Positions 1 through 7,945 are shown, numbered from the stretch's first letter. The stretch: 19,593 nt of DNA from an uncultured Sutterella sp. (GCA_905201055.1 CAJKMT010000028.1:1-19593); one strand, 5' to 3'. Translations and numbers: made by a program. Notes: generated by a model from the sequence alone, not told the origin.

Positions 1-41
1 TCGAGAACTTCACGGCCGATCACATCAATAATTGCGCTCAT
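1..41 (-). CDS. eno: Enolase, N-terminal fragment (cut by window edge)
   Basis: Only the first 13 codons are present, reading MSAIIDVIGREVL from an ATG at 41-39 on the minus strand. This is the typical opening of bacterial enolase, the glycolytic enzyme converting 2-phosphoglycerate to phosphoenolpyruvate, where a conserved DSRGNPT segment normally follows. An AAAGGA ribosome site lies just upstream of the ATG. It follows kdsA in the same direction after about 98 bases; kdsA and eno are commonly neighbours in proteobacteria, which supports the call despite the short fragment. Everything past residue 13 lies outside the window. Confidence 0.85.
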   Translation of the reverse strand, partial: MSAIIDVIGREVL

Positions 42-139
42 CTTTTGTCCTTTCGTTTGGATGAAAAAGGGATGTCAAGGAAAGAAGATTCCCGCGGTTC
101 GACGACGTTGCGTGCGGATCGCGGGCACATCAGAATATT

Positions 140-997
140 TTACCCGTTGATCGTATCTTCAAGGAAGGGGCGGGCCTTCACGAGGCGGTCGATCTCCACA
201 AGGCTCGCGAGGAGCTCACGCATGCGGCCGAGCGGAACGAGGTTGGGACCGTCGCTCTTGGCGGAGGCGGGCGTCGGATGGACTTCCATGAAGAGGCCGG
301 AGACGCCCGCTGCGACCGCAGCTCGCGCGAGCACGGGAACGAACTGGCGCTGACCGCCGGAGCACGTGCCGTTGCCGCCGGGAAGCTGCACGGAATGTGT
401 GGCGTCGAAGACCACGGGAGCCGTCGTCTGGCGCATGATCGCAAGGCTTCGCATGTCGCTTACAAGATTACCGTAGCCGAAAGAGGCGCCGCGCTCGCAG
501 CACATGAAGTTATCCTCAGGCACCCCGGCTTCACGAGCCGCCGCTCTTGCCTTAGTAATCACGTTAATCATGTCGTGGGGTGCGAGGAACTGACCCTTTT
601 TAATATTGACGGGTTTGCCGGTTCGGGCACAGGCACAAATAAAGTCCGTCTGACGGCACAAAAAAGCCGGCGTCTGCAGCACATCTACATATTGCGCCAC
701 GATGGGCACTTCTGCTTCGGTATGAACATCAGTGACAACCGGCACGCCCACCGATTCACGCACTCGAGCAAGAATTTCCAAGCCCTTTTGCATACCGGGA
801 CCTCGGAAACTTGTGACCGACGTGCGGTTGGCTTTATCGTAACTTGCCTTGAAAATATAGTGAATGCCCAAATCATCGCAGATTGCCTTCATCTCACGGG
901 CAATCTCCATCACCATCCCCTCACTTTCAATCACACAGGGACCGGCCATGAGGAAAAAAGGCTGATCCAAACCAACATCAAAACCGCAAAGTTTCAT
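140..997 (-). CDS. kdsA: 3-deoxy-8-phosphooctulonate (Kdo-8-P) synthase, metal-dependent type
   Basis: Condenses phosphoenolpyruvate with arabinose-5-phosphate to Kdo-8-phosphate, a committed step of the LPS inner core, in the cytoplasm. The 285-residue length is normal. Visible family motifs are GPCVIESE (19-26), KASYDKANRTS, TDVHTE, LQTPAFLCRQTDF, KKGQFLAPHDM, CERGASFGYGN, FDATHSVQ and KSDGPN. Cys21, His201, Glu238 and Asp249 match in kind and spacing the four metal ligands of the Aquifex-type enzyme; E. coli KdsA has Asn at the first position, so this one should need a divalent metal. The ATG at 997 fits the family N-terminus. It lies upstream of eno on the same strand. pyrG, a usual betaproteobacterial neighbour, is absent; a divergent UPF0371 gene stands there instead. 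Confidence 0.97.
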   Translation of the reverse strand: MKLCGFDVGLDQPFFLMAGPCVIESEGMVMEIAREMKAICDDLGIHYIFKASYDKANRTSVTSFRGPGMQKGLEILARVRESVGVPVVTDVHTEAEVPIVAQYVDVLQTPAFLCRQTDFICACARTGKPVNIKKGQFLAPHDMINVITKARAAAREAGVPEDNFMCCERGASFGYGNLVSDMRSLAIMRQTTAPVVFDATHSVQLPGGNGTCSGGQRQFVPVLARAAVAAGVSGLFMEVHPTPASAKSDGPNLVPLGRMRELLASLVEIDRLVKARPFLEDTING

Positions 998-1020
998 AAT
1001 TAGACCTTCGTGTCCAAAAA

Positions 1021-1039
1021 TTTTTCAATCACTGAAAAA
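1021..1039. repeat. Inverted repeat in the kdsA leader
   Basis: TTTTTCA (1021-1027) and TGAAAAA (1033-1039) are perfect 7-base arms around a 5-base spacer, 24 bases upstream of the kdsA ATG, inside the 230-base kdsA/UPF0371 divergent region. It could be a weak RNA hairpin in the kdsA leader or a protein site. The arms are AT-rich, so chance is a real alternative. I saw no convincing kdsA promoter hexamers in the rest of this AT-rich gap. Confidence 0.3.
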
Positions 1040-1185
1040 TAGCACATAGCGGCATTTAATGCAGAATTTCTCATAACAAATTAAGACTTGGGCTAAACCT
1101 CTTAAGCAAAAAAGCCGAAAGCACTTTTCCTTAGAAACAAAAAGAAAAATATCCCTTTGTCTTTCGTTCGAGCCGCTCTTTTGTT

Positions 1186-1191
1186 TATACT
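1186..1191 (+). promoter_or_regulatory. Probable -10 element (TATACT) for the UPF0371 gene
   Basis: TATACT matches five of six bases of the sigma-70 -10 consensus and lies 36 bases before the chosen ATG at 1228. No good -35 hexamer sits 16-18 bases upstream, so the promoter is weak, activator-dependent or misassigned. A clear AAAGGA ribosome site follows at 1215-1220. Confidence 0.35.
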
Positions 1192-1227
1192 AATCGATTG
1201 TGGTTTTTCTGGACAAAGGAAAAAGAA

Positions 1228-2712
1228 ATGACGGCGATTGGTTTTGACAATCAACAATATCTCACGACGCAATCTGAACAAATTCGTCGCCGAATCGCCC
1301 AATTCGGGGGCAAACTGTACCTCGAATTCGGCGGCAAACTCTTCGATGACTTCCACGCCTCACGCGTGCTGCCGGGCTTTCATCCGGACAGCAAAATCCG
1401 CATGCTGCAGCAGCTTAAAAACGACGTGGAAATTGTCATTGCCATCAATGCAGCTCACATTGAAGCCAACAAAGTTCGCGGTGACTTGGGTATTACCTAT
1501 GAAGAAGACGTACTGCGCTTGATTGACGCGTTCCGCGAAATGGGGCTTTACGTCGGCAGCGTTGTTGTCACGCAGTACACTGGACAAAAAGCCGCCGAAG
1601 ATTTTCTCAAGCGTCTTGAAACGCTCGGCATTGCTCACTACCGCCACTACCCCATTGCGGGTTACCCGTCCGATGTGGACTTTATCGTAAGCGAAGAAGG
1701 GCTCGGTCGAAATGACTACATTGAAACCAGTCGCTCACTCATCGTGGTGACCGCCCCGGGACCGGGCAGCGGAAAAATGGCCACGTGCTTGAGCCAGCTT
1801 TATCACGATCACAAGCATGGCATTACAGCGGGCTACGCCAAGTTTGAAACGTTCCCGATTTGGAATCTGCCCTTAAAGCATCCGGTGAATTTGGCCTATG
1901 AGGCAGCCACCGCCGACCTCAACGACGTCAATATGATTGACCCCTTCCATTTGGAAGCCTACGGCAAAACTGCGGTCAACTATAACCGTGACGTGGAAAT
2001 TTTCCCTGTCTTAAACGCCATCTTTGAGAGAATTCAAGGCGTCTCTCCCTATAAGTCTCCGACAGACATGGGGGTGAATATGGCAGGCAACTGCATCGTT
2101 GACGATGATGTCTGCCGCAAAGCAAGCCGCATGGAAATTCTGCGCCGCTACTACGCTGCCGGCGTCAAGCACATGCGCGGTGCCTCCAATGAGCAGGAAA
2201 TCAATCATCTGAAGCTCATCATGAATCAGGCCGAAACCACGCCGGAAATTTTCCCGGCCGTGACCACTGCTTTGAAGAAGGCCGAGCAAACGGGCGCTCC
2301 CGCTGCCGCCATGATTCTTCCTGACGGACATATCGTGACCGGTAAGACTTCGAGCACGCTCGGCTGCGCCTCGGCCATGCTTTTGAACGCTCTGAAAGTT
2401 CTTGCCGGCATCGATCATGACGTGGACTTGATTTCAGCCCGCGTTTTAGAGCCGATCTGCCAGCTTAAAACTCAGTACCTCAAGCACAAGAATCCGAGAC
2501 TGCATATCGATGAGGTGCTTTTGGCCCTCACCATCTCCGCGCTGCGCAATGAGCCTGCCCAAAAAGCCAAGGAGCAGCTCTCCAAACTTCGCGGCTCTGA
2601 AGTTCACTTTACAGTGATCATCAGCGAAGAAGATGAACGCATGCTTCAGCGCCTGGGCATCAACGTGAGCTGTGAGCCCCGCTACGAAACCTCTCGACTG
2701 TATCACAGATAA
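1228..2712 (+). CDS. UPF0371 / DUF1846 family protein
   Basis: A 494-residue cytoplasmic protein of the UPF0371 (DUF1846) family, recognised from its opening: FDNQQYLTTQSEQIRRRIA, then GGKLYLEFGGKLFDDFHASR and VLPGFHPDSKIRML. The family has solved structures but, as far as I know, no established reaction. A conserved glycine-rich run, APGPGSGKM (176-184), resembles a phosphate-binding loop but is not a Walker A motif, having Pro and Met where Gly/Ala and Ser/Thr are needed. There is no signal peptide or membrane segment. The ATG at 1228 is preferred over an in-frame ATG at 1198, because AAAGGA lies 7 bases before it and family homology starts there. It is a single-gene unit, divergent from kdsA and ending in a strong terminator. 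The family is best known from Firmicutes and Actinobacteria, so transfer is possible. Confidence 0.9.
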   Translation: MTAIGFDNQQYLTTQSEQIRRRIAQFGGKLYLEFGGKLFDDFHASRVLPGFHPDSKIRMLQQLKNDVEIVIAINAAHIEANKVRGDLGITYEEDVLRLIDAFREMGLYVGSVVVTQYTGQKAAEDFLKRLETLGIAHYRHYPIAGYPSDVDFIVSEEGLGRNDYIETSRSLIVVTAPGPGSGKMATCLSQLYHDHKHGITAGYAKFETFPIWNLPLKHPVNLAYEAATADLNDVNMIDPFHLEAYGKTAVNYNRDVEIFPVLNAIFERIQGVSPYKSPTDMGVNMAGNCIVDDDVCRKASRMEILRRYYAAGVKHMRGASNEQEINHLKLIMNQAETTPEIFPAVTTALKKAEQTGAPAAAMILPDGHIVTGKTSSTLGCASAMLLNALKVLAGIDHDVDLISARVLEPICQLKTQYLKHKNPRLHIDEVLLALTISALRNEPAQKAKEQLSKLRGSEVHFTVIISEEDERMLQRLGINVSCEPRYETSRLYHR

Positions 2713-2730
2713 TTGAACCTGATCTGTACG

Positions 2731-2763
2731 AAAAACCCGAAAGCTCAGCACTTTCGGGTTTTT
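2731..2763. terminator. Bidirectional intrinsic terminator
   Basis: A perfect 13-base-pair stem (AAAAACCCGAAAG / CTTTCGGGTTTTT) closes a 7-base loop and gives a T run on either strand. It starts 18 bases after the UPF0371 stop and ends 25 bases from the stop of the convergent CDF gene, so it probably ends both transcripts. Confidence 0.93.
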
Positions 2764-2788
2764 CTTATATTGAGAATAAAATCTTAAC

Positions 2789-3754
2789 TTAAACCGATAC
2801 TTCAGTTGCCTTTTCTTCAGCCTTGGAAGTCATCTCCCATTCAGGCTGAAAGGCCATGTGATCAATGCCGAAGCGATCTTTCACGTTCTTGCGGATCTCT
2901 TCCAAAATAACCGGCCAGGAGCGATGCGAATCAATTTTTAAGTGCGCACTGATTGCTGAATAACCGGGACTCATCACCCAGACGTGCAAATCGTGCACAC
3001 TGACGACACCGGGAATGCCGGCAATCGCCTCCCCGACTTCTTCGTAATTGACTCCCTCGGGCACGGCATCCAACATCACCGGTACGGTTTCTTTGAGCAC
3101 GCCCCACGCAGCGTGAGCCACCAGAGCACAAATCAGAAGCGAGAGAATCGGGTCGACTTCAACAGGACCGCCGAAATAAATCACGGCGCCGGAAATGATG
3201 GCAGCCACCGACCCCAAAAGGTCTCCCAAGACATGCACAAGGGCGGCTCTGGTATTGACGTTTTTCTTGTCACGTGAAAGCGAAAGAGCCACCGCGATAT
3301 TGACGAACATACCGATCGTGGCAATGAGCATCACGCTGCCGCCCGAGACTTCGTGAGGATTGGTCAAGCGGTCAATTGCTTCAAAGCAAATCCACCCCAA
3401 GACGATAAACATGATCAAAGCGTTGACAAAAGCTGCAAGCACCTCAATGCGGGCATGACCGAATGAATGGTGGCTGTCCGCCCCTTCTCGCGCGAGCCAA
3501 TTAGCCACTAATGCAAAAAGCAGACTTGCGGCATCGGTTGCCATATGACCGGCGTCCCCGATCAATGCCAACGAATTACTGAGTAAACCGCCGATCAGTT
3601 CGACGGCTGAAAAACCCAACGTTAAAAGCACAGCCACGCCCAACACGCTGGTTTTCACCTGTTGTGTAGCGTGATTGTAGAGGCTGTCACCCTGACCGTG
3701 GCTGGAGAAAGCCCGGTCTTTTTCCAAATTGTCCGATTCTTTTGTGTTTAACAT
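2789..3754 (-). CDS. CDF-family zinc/divalent cation efflux transporter (ZitB/CzcD type)
   Basis: A 321-residue inner-membrane antiporter of the cation diffusion facilitator family, expected to export Zn2+ (possibly Cd2+ or Co2+) in exchange for protons. About six transmembrane segments span residues 36-220. Both HxxxD half-sites of the zinc-selective branch are present: His70/Asp74 in DAGHMATDA and His174/Asp178 in HVLGDLLGS. The loop between TM4 and TM5 is short and lacks the usual histidine-rich stretch. The C-terminal third (about 220-300) matches the cytoplasmic dimerisation domain, with VHDLHVW and FGIDHMAFQPE. The ATG at 3754 has only a weak purine-rich ribosome site. It stands alone, divergent from the RpfE-like gene. 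Metal specificity cannot be fixed from sequence; zinc is the default for this motif. Confidence 0.93.
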   Translation of the reverse strand: MLNTKESDNLEKDRAFSSHGQGDSLYNHATQQVKTSVLGVAVLLTLGFSAVELIGGLLSNSLALIGDAGHMATDAASLLFALVANWLAREGADSHHSFGHARIEVLAAFVNALIMFIVLGWICFEAIDRLTNPHEVSGGSVMLIATIGMFVNIAVALSLSRDKKNVNTRAALVHVLGDLLGSVAAIISGAVIYFGGPVEVDPILSLLICALVAHAAWGVLKETVPVMLDAVPEGVNYEEVGEAIAGIPGVVSVHDLHVWVMSPGYSAISAHLKIDSHRSWPVILEEIRKNVKDRFGIDHMAFQPEWEMTSKAEEKATEVSV

Positions 3755-3870
3755 CTTTTTCTTCTTCGATTCAGAACAATATCGGCGCAGTGTAATGCTT
3801 TTGCAAAAATCTCTGATAATTGAAAATCACTCTCAAACTTTTCTCTGATTCGACTCAAAAAACGCTCACG

Positions 3871-3876
3871 TATAAT
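3871..3876 (+). promoter_or_regulatory. Probable -10 element (TATAAT) for the RpfE-like gene and recJ
   Basis: A perfect TATAAT lies 62 bases before the GTG start in the 183-base gap between the divergent CDF and RpfE-like genes. The -35 region is poor (TTCGAC at 3849-3854 is the nearest spaced hexamer). If used, transcription would start near 3883 and put the inverted repeat at 3902-3930 in the leader. Confidence 0.45.
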
Positions 3877-3901
3877 GCACTCATCATTTAATGTTGACGA
3901 T

Positions 3902-3930
3902 GTTCGGGAGTTTTTAAAAATTGCCCGAAC
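3902..3930 (+). repeat. Inverted repeat just before the RpfE-like gene
   Basis: GTTCGGG (3902-3908) and CCCGAAC (3924-3930) are perfect 7-base arms around a 15-base spacer that itself contains the palindrome TTTTTAAAAA (3911-3920). TTTAT follows the second arm, and the GTG start comes 7 bases later. It could be a leader hairpin with an attenuator-like shape or a dimeric operator. Confidence 0.45.
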
Positions 3931-3937
3931 TTTATAA

Positions 3938-5011
3938 GTGATGAATTCAGCGTATTTTTTGATTCCCGGTCTTCGTCTGCCAGCCGATGTCCTCAAAAGC
4001 GGCGCCATTGAGGCAGACTTCTCCCTTTTAGCGCAGCTTACCGAAGGTGCCGAAGAAATCGTTTCCCAGCAGTTGGTCCGCGACCCTGTTTTAGACGGCG
4101 CCGCCCACATTGTCTGGCTTTGGCAGGTGATCGGCAAAAAAACAACGATGCCTGAGACCGCCGCTTTTGAGTGGGAGGCCGACGGGGGGCCTGCCATGGG
4201 GGCTCAAACCTGGCGGCTGCACAGCGTCCATGAAGAACAGTGCGGCGGCAAAACCATTTTGCGCTCTCCCAAAGAGGAACTGAACGCCGAAGAGCGTGAC
4301 CTTTTACACGATGAGGTGCTCGCCTGCGTGAGGGAATTCGGCTTTCAGCTTCAGCAGTGGGCCGACCGGTGGTATCTCACCCGAAATAAAGACTGGGCGC
4401 TCGTTGTTCGTCCCTGGTGCGCACAGCAATATCAGCCTTTTACCGATGATAATCTCGAAGGTCCAGCCGCTGAAGAATTTAAAGCGCTCGCGCAAGCGCT
4501 TCGCGCGATCTTAAAGAAAAGTGAAATCAATACACGCCGCGTTGAAAAGGGGCTCGAAACCATTGACGGATTTTGGCCCGACGGGGGTTCTCGGCGCCAC
4601 CTGCTCAAACCCTCCACGCTTCGCGCCGTGATGGCTAACGACGCCTATGTCTGGGGATGGGCTCAAAACGCGGGGCTTTTGAATTTCAGAACAACGCCCG
4701 TCAAAGCGGACTGGCCCGAAGCCCCGGAAGGCGACCTTTTGGCGGTAATTGACGGGCTCTATGACAGTTACCGGCGCAAGGACTGGAAGGATTGGTCTGC
4801 CCGCTTGCCCGAAGTGCTGACTGCCGTCACCCATTTGGCTGACCTTGCCCACAAACGGCGCGCTTCCCGCACCGTGATAGTGGCCTGCGGCGCCTGCGAT
4901 ACGCACACTGTTGTCATTGATAAAAGCGCCGGTCCCAAAGGACTTTTTGCGCGCTTTAAAAAGAAAAAGATGCTCGATATTGCGGCTTTTTTGAGTGAGG
5001 CCGCAAAATGA
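3938..5011 (+). CDS. RpfE-like protein (COG4255-type) upstream of recJ
   Basis: A 357-residue soluble protein without signal peptide or membrane segment. I recognise it as the RpfE-type family that precedes recJ in xanthomonads and betaproteobacteria, often labelled 'phosphoglycerate mutase' or 'regulatory protein RpfE' without firm functional evidence. It is rich in tryptophan (for example WLWQVIG and WADRWYL) and ends in a basic patch, FKKKKMLDIAAFL. The start is ambiguous: GTG at 3938 is followed at once by ATG at 3941, and no Shine-Dalgarno sequence is visible. Its TGA overlaps the recJ ATG (ATGA, 5008-5011), so the two are translationally coupled. The tight link suggests a role near recombination or nucleotide metabolism, but I assign no reaction. 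Confidence 0.8.
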   Translation: MMNSAYFLIPGLRLPADVLKSGAIEADFSLLAQLTEGAEEIVSQQLVRDPVLDGAAHIVWLWQVIGKKTTMPETAAFEWEADGGPAMGAQTWRLHSVHEEQCGGKTILRSPKEELNAEERDLLHDEVLACVREFGFQLQQWADRWYLTRNKDWALVVRPWCAQQYQPFTDDNLEGPAAEEFKALAQALRAILKKSEINTRRVEKGLETIDGFWPDGGSRRHLLKPSTLRAVMANDAYVWGWAQNAGLLNFRTTPVKADWPEAPEGDLLAVIDGLYDSYRRKDWKDWSARLPEVLTAVTHLADLAHKRRASRTVIVACGACDTHTVVIDKSAGPKGLFARFKKKKMLDIAAFLSEAAK

Positions 5012-6696
5012 CACGCTTTATCACTCGTGACTACAGTCCCGCCATTGCCGGTCATCTGGTTGAAGAGGGGTTCCCGGAGCCCTTGGCCCGAGTGCTGGCA
5101 GCCCGAGGTATTGAATCGGGCGAAGATCTTAAAGCCGACTGGCGCGCGATGCTGCCGCCTCAAACTCTGATGGGAACATGCGCGGCCGCCCGTCTTTTAG
5201 CCGATGCAATAGAAAAAGGTCTTCGCATCATGGTGATCGCTGACTATGACTGCGACGGAGCCACCGCCTGCGCCGTAGCGCTCATGGGGCTCAGGAGCAT
5301 GGGAGCCAAGGTCGATTACCTGGTGCCTGACCGTTTTGTTTACGGCTATGGATTGACGCCTGCGATTGTGGATTTGGCGGCAGAAAAACATGCCCAGCTT
5401 ATTCTCACTGTTGATAACGGCATGGCAAGCATCGATGGTGTCGCTCGGGCAAAAGAACTCGGCATTGAAGTCATCATCACCGACCACCACTTGCCCGCTG
5501 AAACATTGCCGCAAGCCGCCTGTATTGTTAACCCGAACACTCCGGGCTGTGATTTTCCGAGTAAAAACCTCGCAGGCGTCGGCGTCATGTTTTATGTGCT
5601 GATGGCGCTTCGCGCAGAATTTCGCCGCCGGGGCCGCTTTGATGCGAAAACGCAGCCAAGACTTGATGCACTCGTGGATCTTGTTGCGCTGGGCACGGTT
5701 GCCGACGTGGTGAAACTCGACCGCAACAACCGCATTATCGTTCAGCAGGGACTTGCCAAGGTGCGAAGCGGTCATACGCATCCGGGATTGAAAGCCCTTT
5801 TTGAAATCGCAGGCCGCCCGAGTGCGCAGGCACGCGTGCGTGATTTCGGTTTTGTGATCGCTCCGCGAATTAACGCCGCAGGGCGCCTTGATCTGATGAC
5901 CGCAGGTATTGAATGCTTAATCAGCGACAACGATGAAGAGGCACAGCACTACGCCAAAATCCTTGACGACTTTAACCGTCAGCGCCGAGAGCTTGAGCTT
6001 GACATGCAGTGGGACGCTGCGATGCTTCTCAATAAAATCGATGTCACTCAGCGCCACACGTTGGCGCTCTATGAGCCCACCTGGCATCAGGGCATCGTGG
6101 GGTTGGTCGCCAGCCGCATCAAAGAAAGCAAGCACCGCCCGACCATTGCCTTTGCCAATGCCGCCGACGGTGAAATGAAAGGATCGGGGCGTTCCATTGA
6201 AGGCGTGCACCTGCGCGATATGCTCGATTTGGTGACAAAAACGGCACCGGGCATTATCAAAAAGTTCGGCGGCCACGCCATGGCCGCGGGGCTCACGATT
6301 GACGCTCATCGTTTCGATGACTTTGCCAACGTTTTTGAAAGTGTCGTCTCAAAAAACTGTGAAGAAGACGTTTTTGAGCGTCATGTGTGGGTTGACGGAG
6401 ATCTGAGGCCTCGGGATATTAATGCAGGGCTCGTTGAGGCGATCAATTCGCAGATATGGGGACAAGGGTTCCTGCCTCCCCTTTTTGCCAACGAATTTAA
6501 AGTACTGCATCAGACAGTGCTCAAAGGCGGACACCTTAAACTTATGCTGGAATTAGACGGTGTGCGCTTTAACGGAATATTTTTCAGACGTTCTGCCGAA
6601 GTCCCGTCGGTCGCGCGCCTGGCATACCGGCCCGAAATCAATGAGTGGATGGGCCAGCGCAGCATCCAGCTCGTTATTGAACAAGTCGAAGGATAG
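5008..6696 (+). CDS. recJ: Single-stranded-DNA-specific 5'-3' exonuclease RecJ
   Basis: Degrades single-stranded DNA 5' to 3' in RecF-pathway recombination, mismatch repair and base excision repair, using Mn2+/Mg2+ in the cytoplasm. The 562-residue length is normal. The DHH phosphoesterase core is intact: DYDCDGATA (79-87), VDNG (135-138), DHH (159-161) and GTVADVV. The DHHA1 part contains GSGRS (about 392) and GGHAMAAG (421-428). A C-terminal OB-like segment ends at QLVIEQVEG. The ATG at 5008 overlaps the upstream stop by four bases, with GTGAGG 7 bases before it inside the RpfE-like gene. The tpiA promoter lies just after its stop, and I see no terminator between them. Confidence 0.97.
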   Translation: MTRFITRDYSPAIAGHLVEEGFPEPLARVLAARGIESGEDLKADWRAMLPPQTLMGTCAAARLLADAIEKGLRIMVIADYDCDGATACAVALMGLRSMGAKVDYLVPDRFVYGYGLTPAIVDLAAEKHAQLILTVDNGMASIDGVARAKELGIEVIITDHHLPAETLPQAACIVNPNTPGCDFPSKNLAGVGVMFYVLMALRAEFRRRGRFDAKTQPRLDALVDLVALGTVADVVKLDRNNRIIVQQGLAKVRSGHTHPGLKALFEIAGRPSAQARVRDFGFVIAPRINAAGRLDLMTAGIECLISDNDEEAQHYAKILDDFNRQRRELELDMQWDAAMLLNKIDVTQRHTLALYEPTWHQGIVGLVASRIKESKHRPTIAFANAADGEMKGSGRSIEGVHLRDMLDLVTKTAPGIIKKFGGHAMAAGLTIDAHRFDDFANVFESVVSKNCEEDVFERHVWVDGDLRPRDINAGLVEAINSQIWGQGFLPPLFANEFKVLHQTVLKGGHLKLMLELDGVRFNGIFFRRSAEVPSVARLAYRPEINEWMGQRSIQLVIEQVEG

Positions 6697-6708
6697 GTCT
6701 ACACCGCC

Positions 6709-6736
6709 TTGTTTTTTCTTGATTTTCGGCTAGAAT
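6709..6736 (+). promoter_or_regulatory. Probable sigma-70 promoter for tpiA-secG-tRNA-Leu
   Basis: TTGTTT (6709-6714, three of six -35 bases) and TAGAAT (6731-6736, five of six -10 bases) are 16 bases apart in the 65-base gap between recJ and tpiA. An AGGTG ribosome site follows at 6752-6756. The position right after the recJ stop fits an independent glycolytic transcript. Confidence 0.45.
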
Positions 6737-6761
6737 TAAGAGCTTTATTTTAGGTGTCGCT

Positions 6762-7526
6762 ATGACTCGTAAGCCTTTTGTTGTCGCCAACTGGAAAATG
6801 AACGGCAGCCTCAAAGCCAATGATGAGTGGCTTTGCGCGGCTTTGCCCCAAATGAACGGCACTCGCCTTCATTGCGACGTGGCGGTGTGTGCCCCGAGCG
6901 TTTATCTGCCGCAATTGGTGATCGGCTTTGAACATAGTGCGACGCTCGTTGGCGCTCAAAATTGCGCACAATACGCCAAAGGCGCCTACACCGGCGAAGT
7001 TTCCGCCGCCATGCTTGCCGATATCGGCTGCGATCTGGTGATTGTCGGTCACTCGGAACGCCGCACGCTTTTTGGTGAAACCGATGAAACGGTTGCCGAA
7101 AAAGCGAAAATTGCTTTCGACAACGGTGTGATGCCGATTGTTTGCGTGGGCGAAACGCTTCAAGAGCGCGAAGCCGGTCGCACCATTGAAGTGGTGAGCC
7201 GTCAGCTGCGTGCCGTTTTGGATAAAGCCGGCATTATGCCTTTGGTGGCAGGTGCCCTTGCCTACGAACCCGTATGGGCTATCGGCACGGGTAAGAGCGC
7301 GAGCGCAGAAGATGCCCAGGCGGTGCATCAGGCACTGCGCGCAGTGCTTGCCGAAGTGGATCAGGATGCCGCTCAGCGCACCCGCATTCTCTATGGCGGC
7401 AGCGTCAAGGCGAAAAACGCCCCTGAACTTTTTGCGCAGCCTGATATTGACGGCGCACTCGTGGGCGGAGCGTCACTTAAAGCGGAAGATTTTCTGGCTA
7501 TCTGCCATTGCGCCGATAACCTGTAA
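6762..7526 (+). CDS. tpiA: Triosephosphate isomerase
   Basis: Interconverts dihydroxyacetone phosphate and glyceraldehyde-3-phosphate in glycolysis and gluconeogenesis, as a cytoplasmic dimeric TIM barrel. At 254 residues it is of usual length and complete. Catalytic residues are visible: Asn10 and Lys12 in ANWKMNG, His97 in VGHSERR, and Glu169 in AYEPVWAIGTG, which also begins the mobile loop 6. The phosphate-binding YGGSV begins at 211. AGGTG lies 5 bases before the ATG. secG follows after 47 bases on the same strand, then a tRNA-Leu, an arrangement found in many proteobacteria; transcription probably starts at 6709-6736 and ends at the terminator after the tRNA. Confidence 0.98.
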   Translation: MTRKPFVVANWKMNGSLKANDEWLCAALPQMNGTRLHCDVAVCAPSVYLPQLVIGFEHSATLVGAQNCAQYAKGAYTGEVSAAMLADIGCDLVIVGHSERRTLFGETDETVAEKAKIAFDNGVMPIVCVGETLQEREAGRTIEVVSRQLRAVLDKAGIMPLVAGALAYEPVWAIGTGKSASAEDAQAVHQALRAVLAEVDQDAAQRTRILYGGSVKAKNAPELFAQPDIDGALVGGASLKAEDFLAICHCADNL

Positions 7527-7573
7527 TTGAAAAGAATTTAAAAACTATTTTGAGTTAAAGGAAAACAATAAAG

Positions 7574-7945
7574 ATGTCCTCCATGTTGGTCTCTATCGCA
7601 ATCGTGGTGCAAATCATCTCCGCGATCGCCGTGATCATTTTGGTCTTGTTGCAACACGGTAAAGGCGCCGACCTCGGCGCTGCTTTCGGCAGCGGCGCAA
7701 GCGGTTCCATTTTCGGCGCTTCGGGCTCTGCCAACTTCCTGTCTCGCTCCACGGCTGTGGCTGCCACCTTCTTTTTCTTGGCAACCATTGCTTTGACGTT
7801 GGGTTCGGGTGCGTTCAAACAGACCGCCGCTCCGACCTCCGGTGTGTTGGGATCCGTCGAACAATCGCAATCTATTGACGCAGATCAAACAAATACGTCA
7901 AATTCGACTGCTCCGGCCTCGCAATCTCAACAGATTCCGCGCTAA
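7574..7945 (+). CDS. secG: Preprotein translocase subunit SecG
   Basis: Small inner-membrane subunit of the SecYEG channel that helps SecA-driven export. Of 123 residues, two hydrophobic segments (about 5-24 and 53-75) flank the conserved glycine-rich cytoplasmic loop with GKGADLGAAFGSGAS and FGASGSANFLSRST. The last 45 residues are a Ser/Thr/Gln/Ala-rich, probably disordered tail of the kind seen in many betaproteobacterial SecG proteins. AAAGGA lies about 11 bases before the ATG. The gene sits between tpiA and tRNA-Leu(GAG); in E. coli secG is likewise followed by the GAG tRNA-Leu gene. A short GGAGA/TCTCC repeat (7965-7976) lies between secG and the tRNA. Confidence 0.96.
   Translation: MSSMLVSIAIVVQIISAIAVIILVLLQHGKGADLGAAFGSGASGSIFGASGSANFLSRSTAVAATFFFLATIALTLGSGAFKQTAAPTSGVLGSVEQSQSIDADQTNTSNSTAPASQSQQIPR

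Noticed and set aside
91..125. CCCGCG/CGCGGG inverted repeat between kdsA and eno
   Set aside because: Only six paired bases with a 23-base loop and no T run after it in the direction of transcription, so not a convincing terminator.
45..353. 102-codon plus-strand frame over the eno-kdsA gap
   Set aside because: Its second half is antisense to kdsA and the product is an arginine/serine-rich string typical of a shadow frame.
278..1003. Open frame of 241 codons on the plus strand opposite kdsA
   Set aside because: It lies wholly antisense to an intact, strongly conserved kdsA, and its translation shows no domain; long antisense frames are common in GC-richer coding DNA.
1753..1779. Walker A (P-loop) in the UPF0371 protein
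   Set aside because: APGPGSGKM has Pro and Met where Gly/Ala and Ser/Thr are required; it is at most a different glycine-rich phosphate loop.
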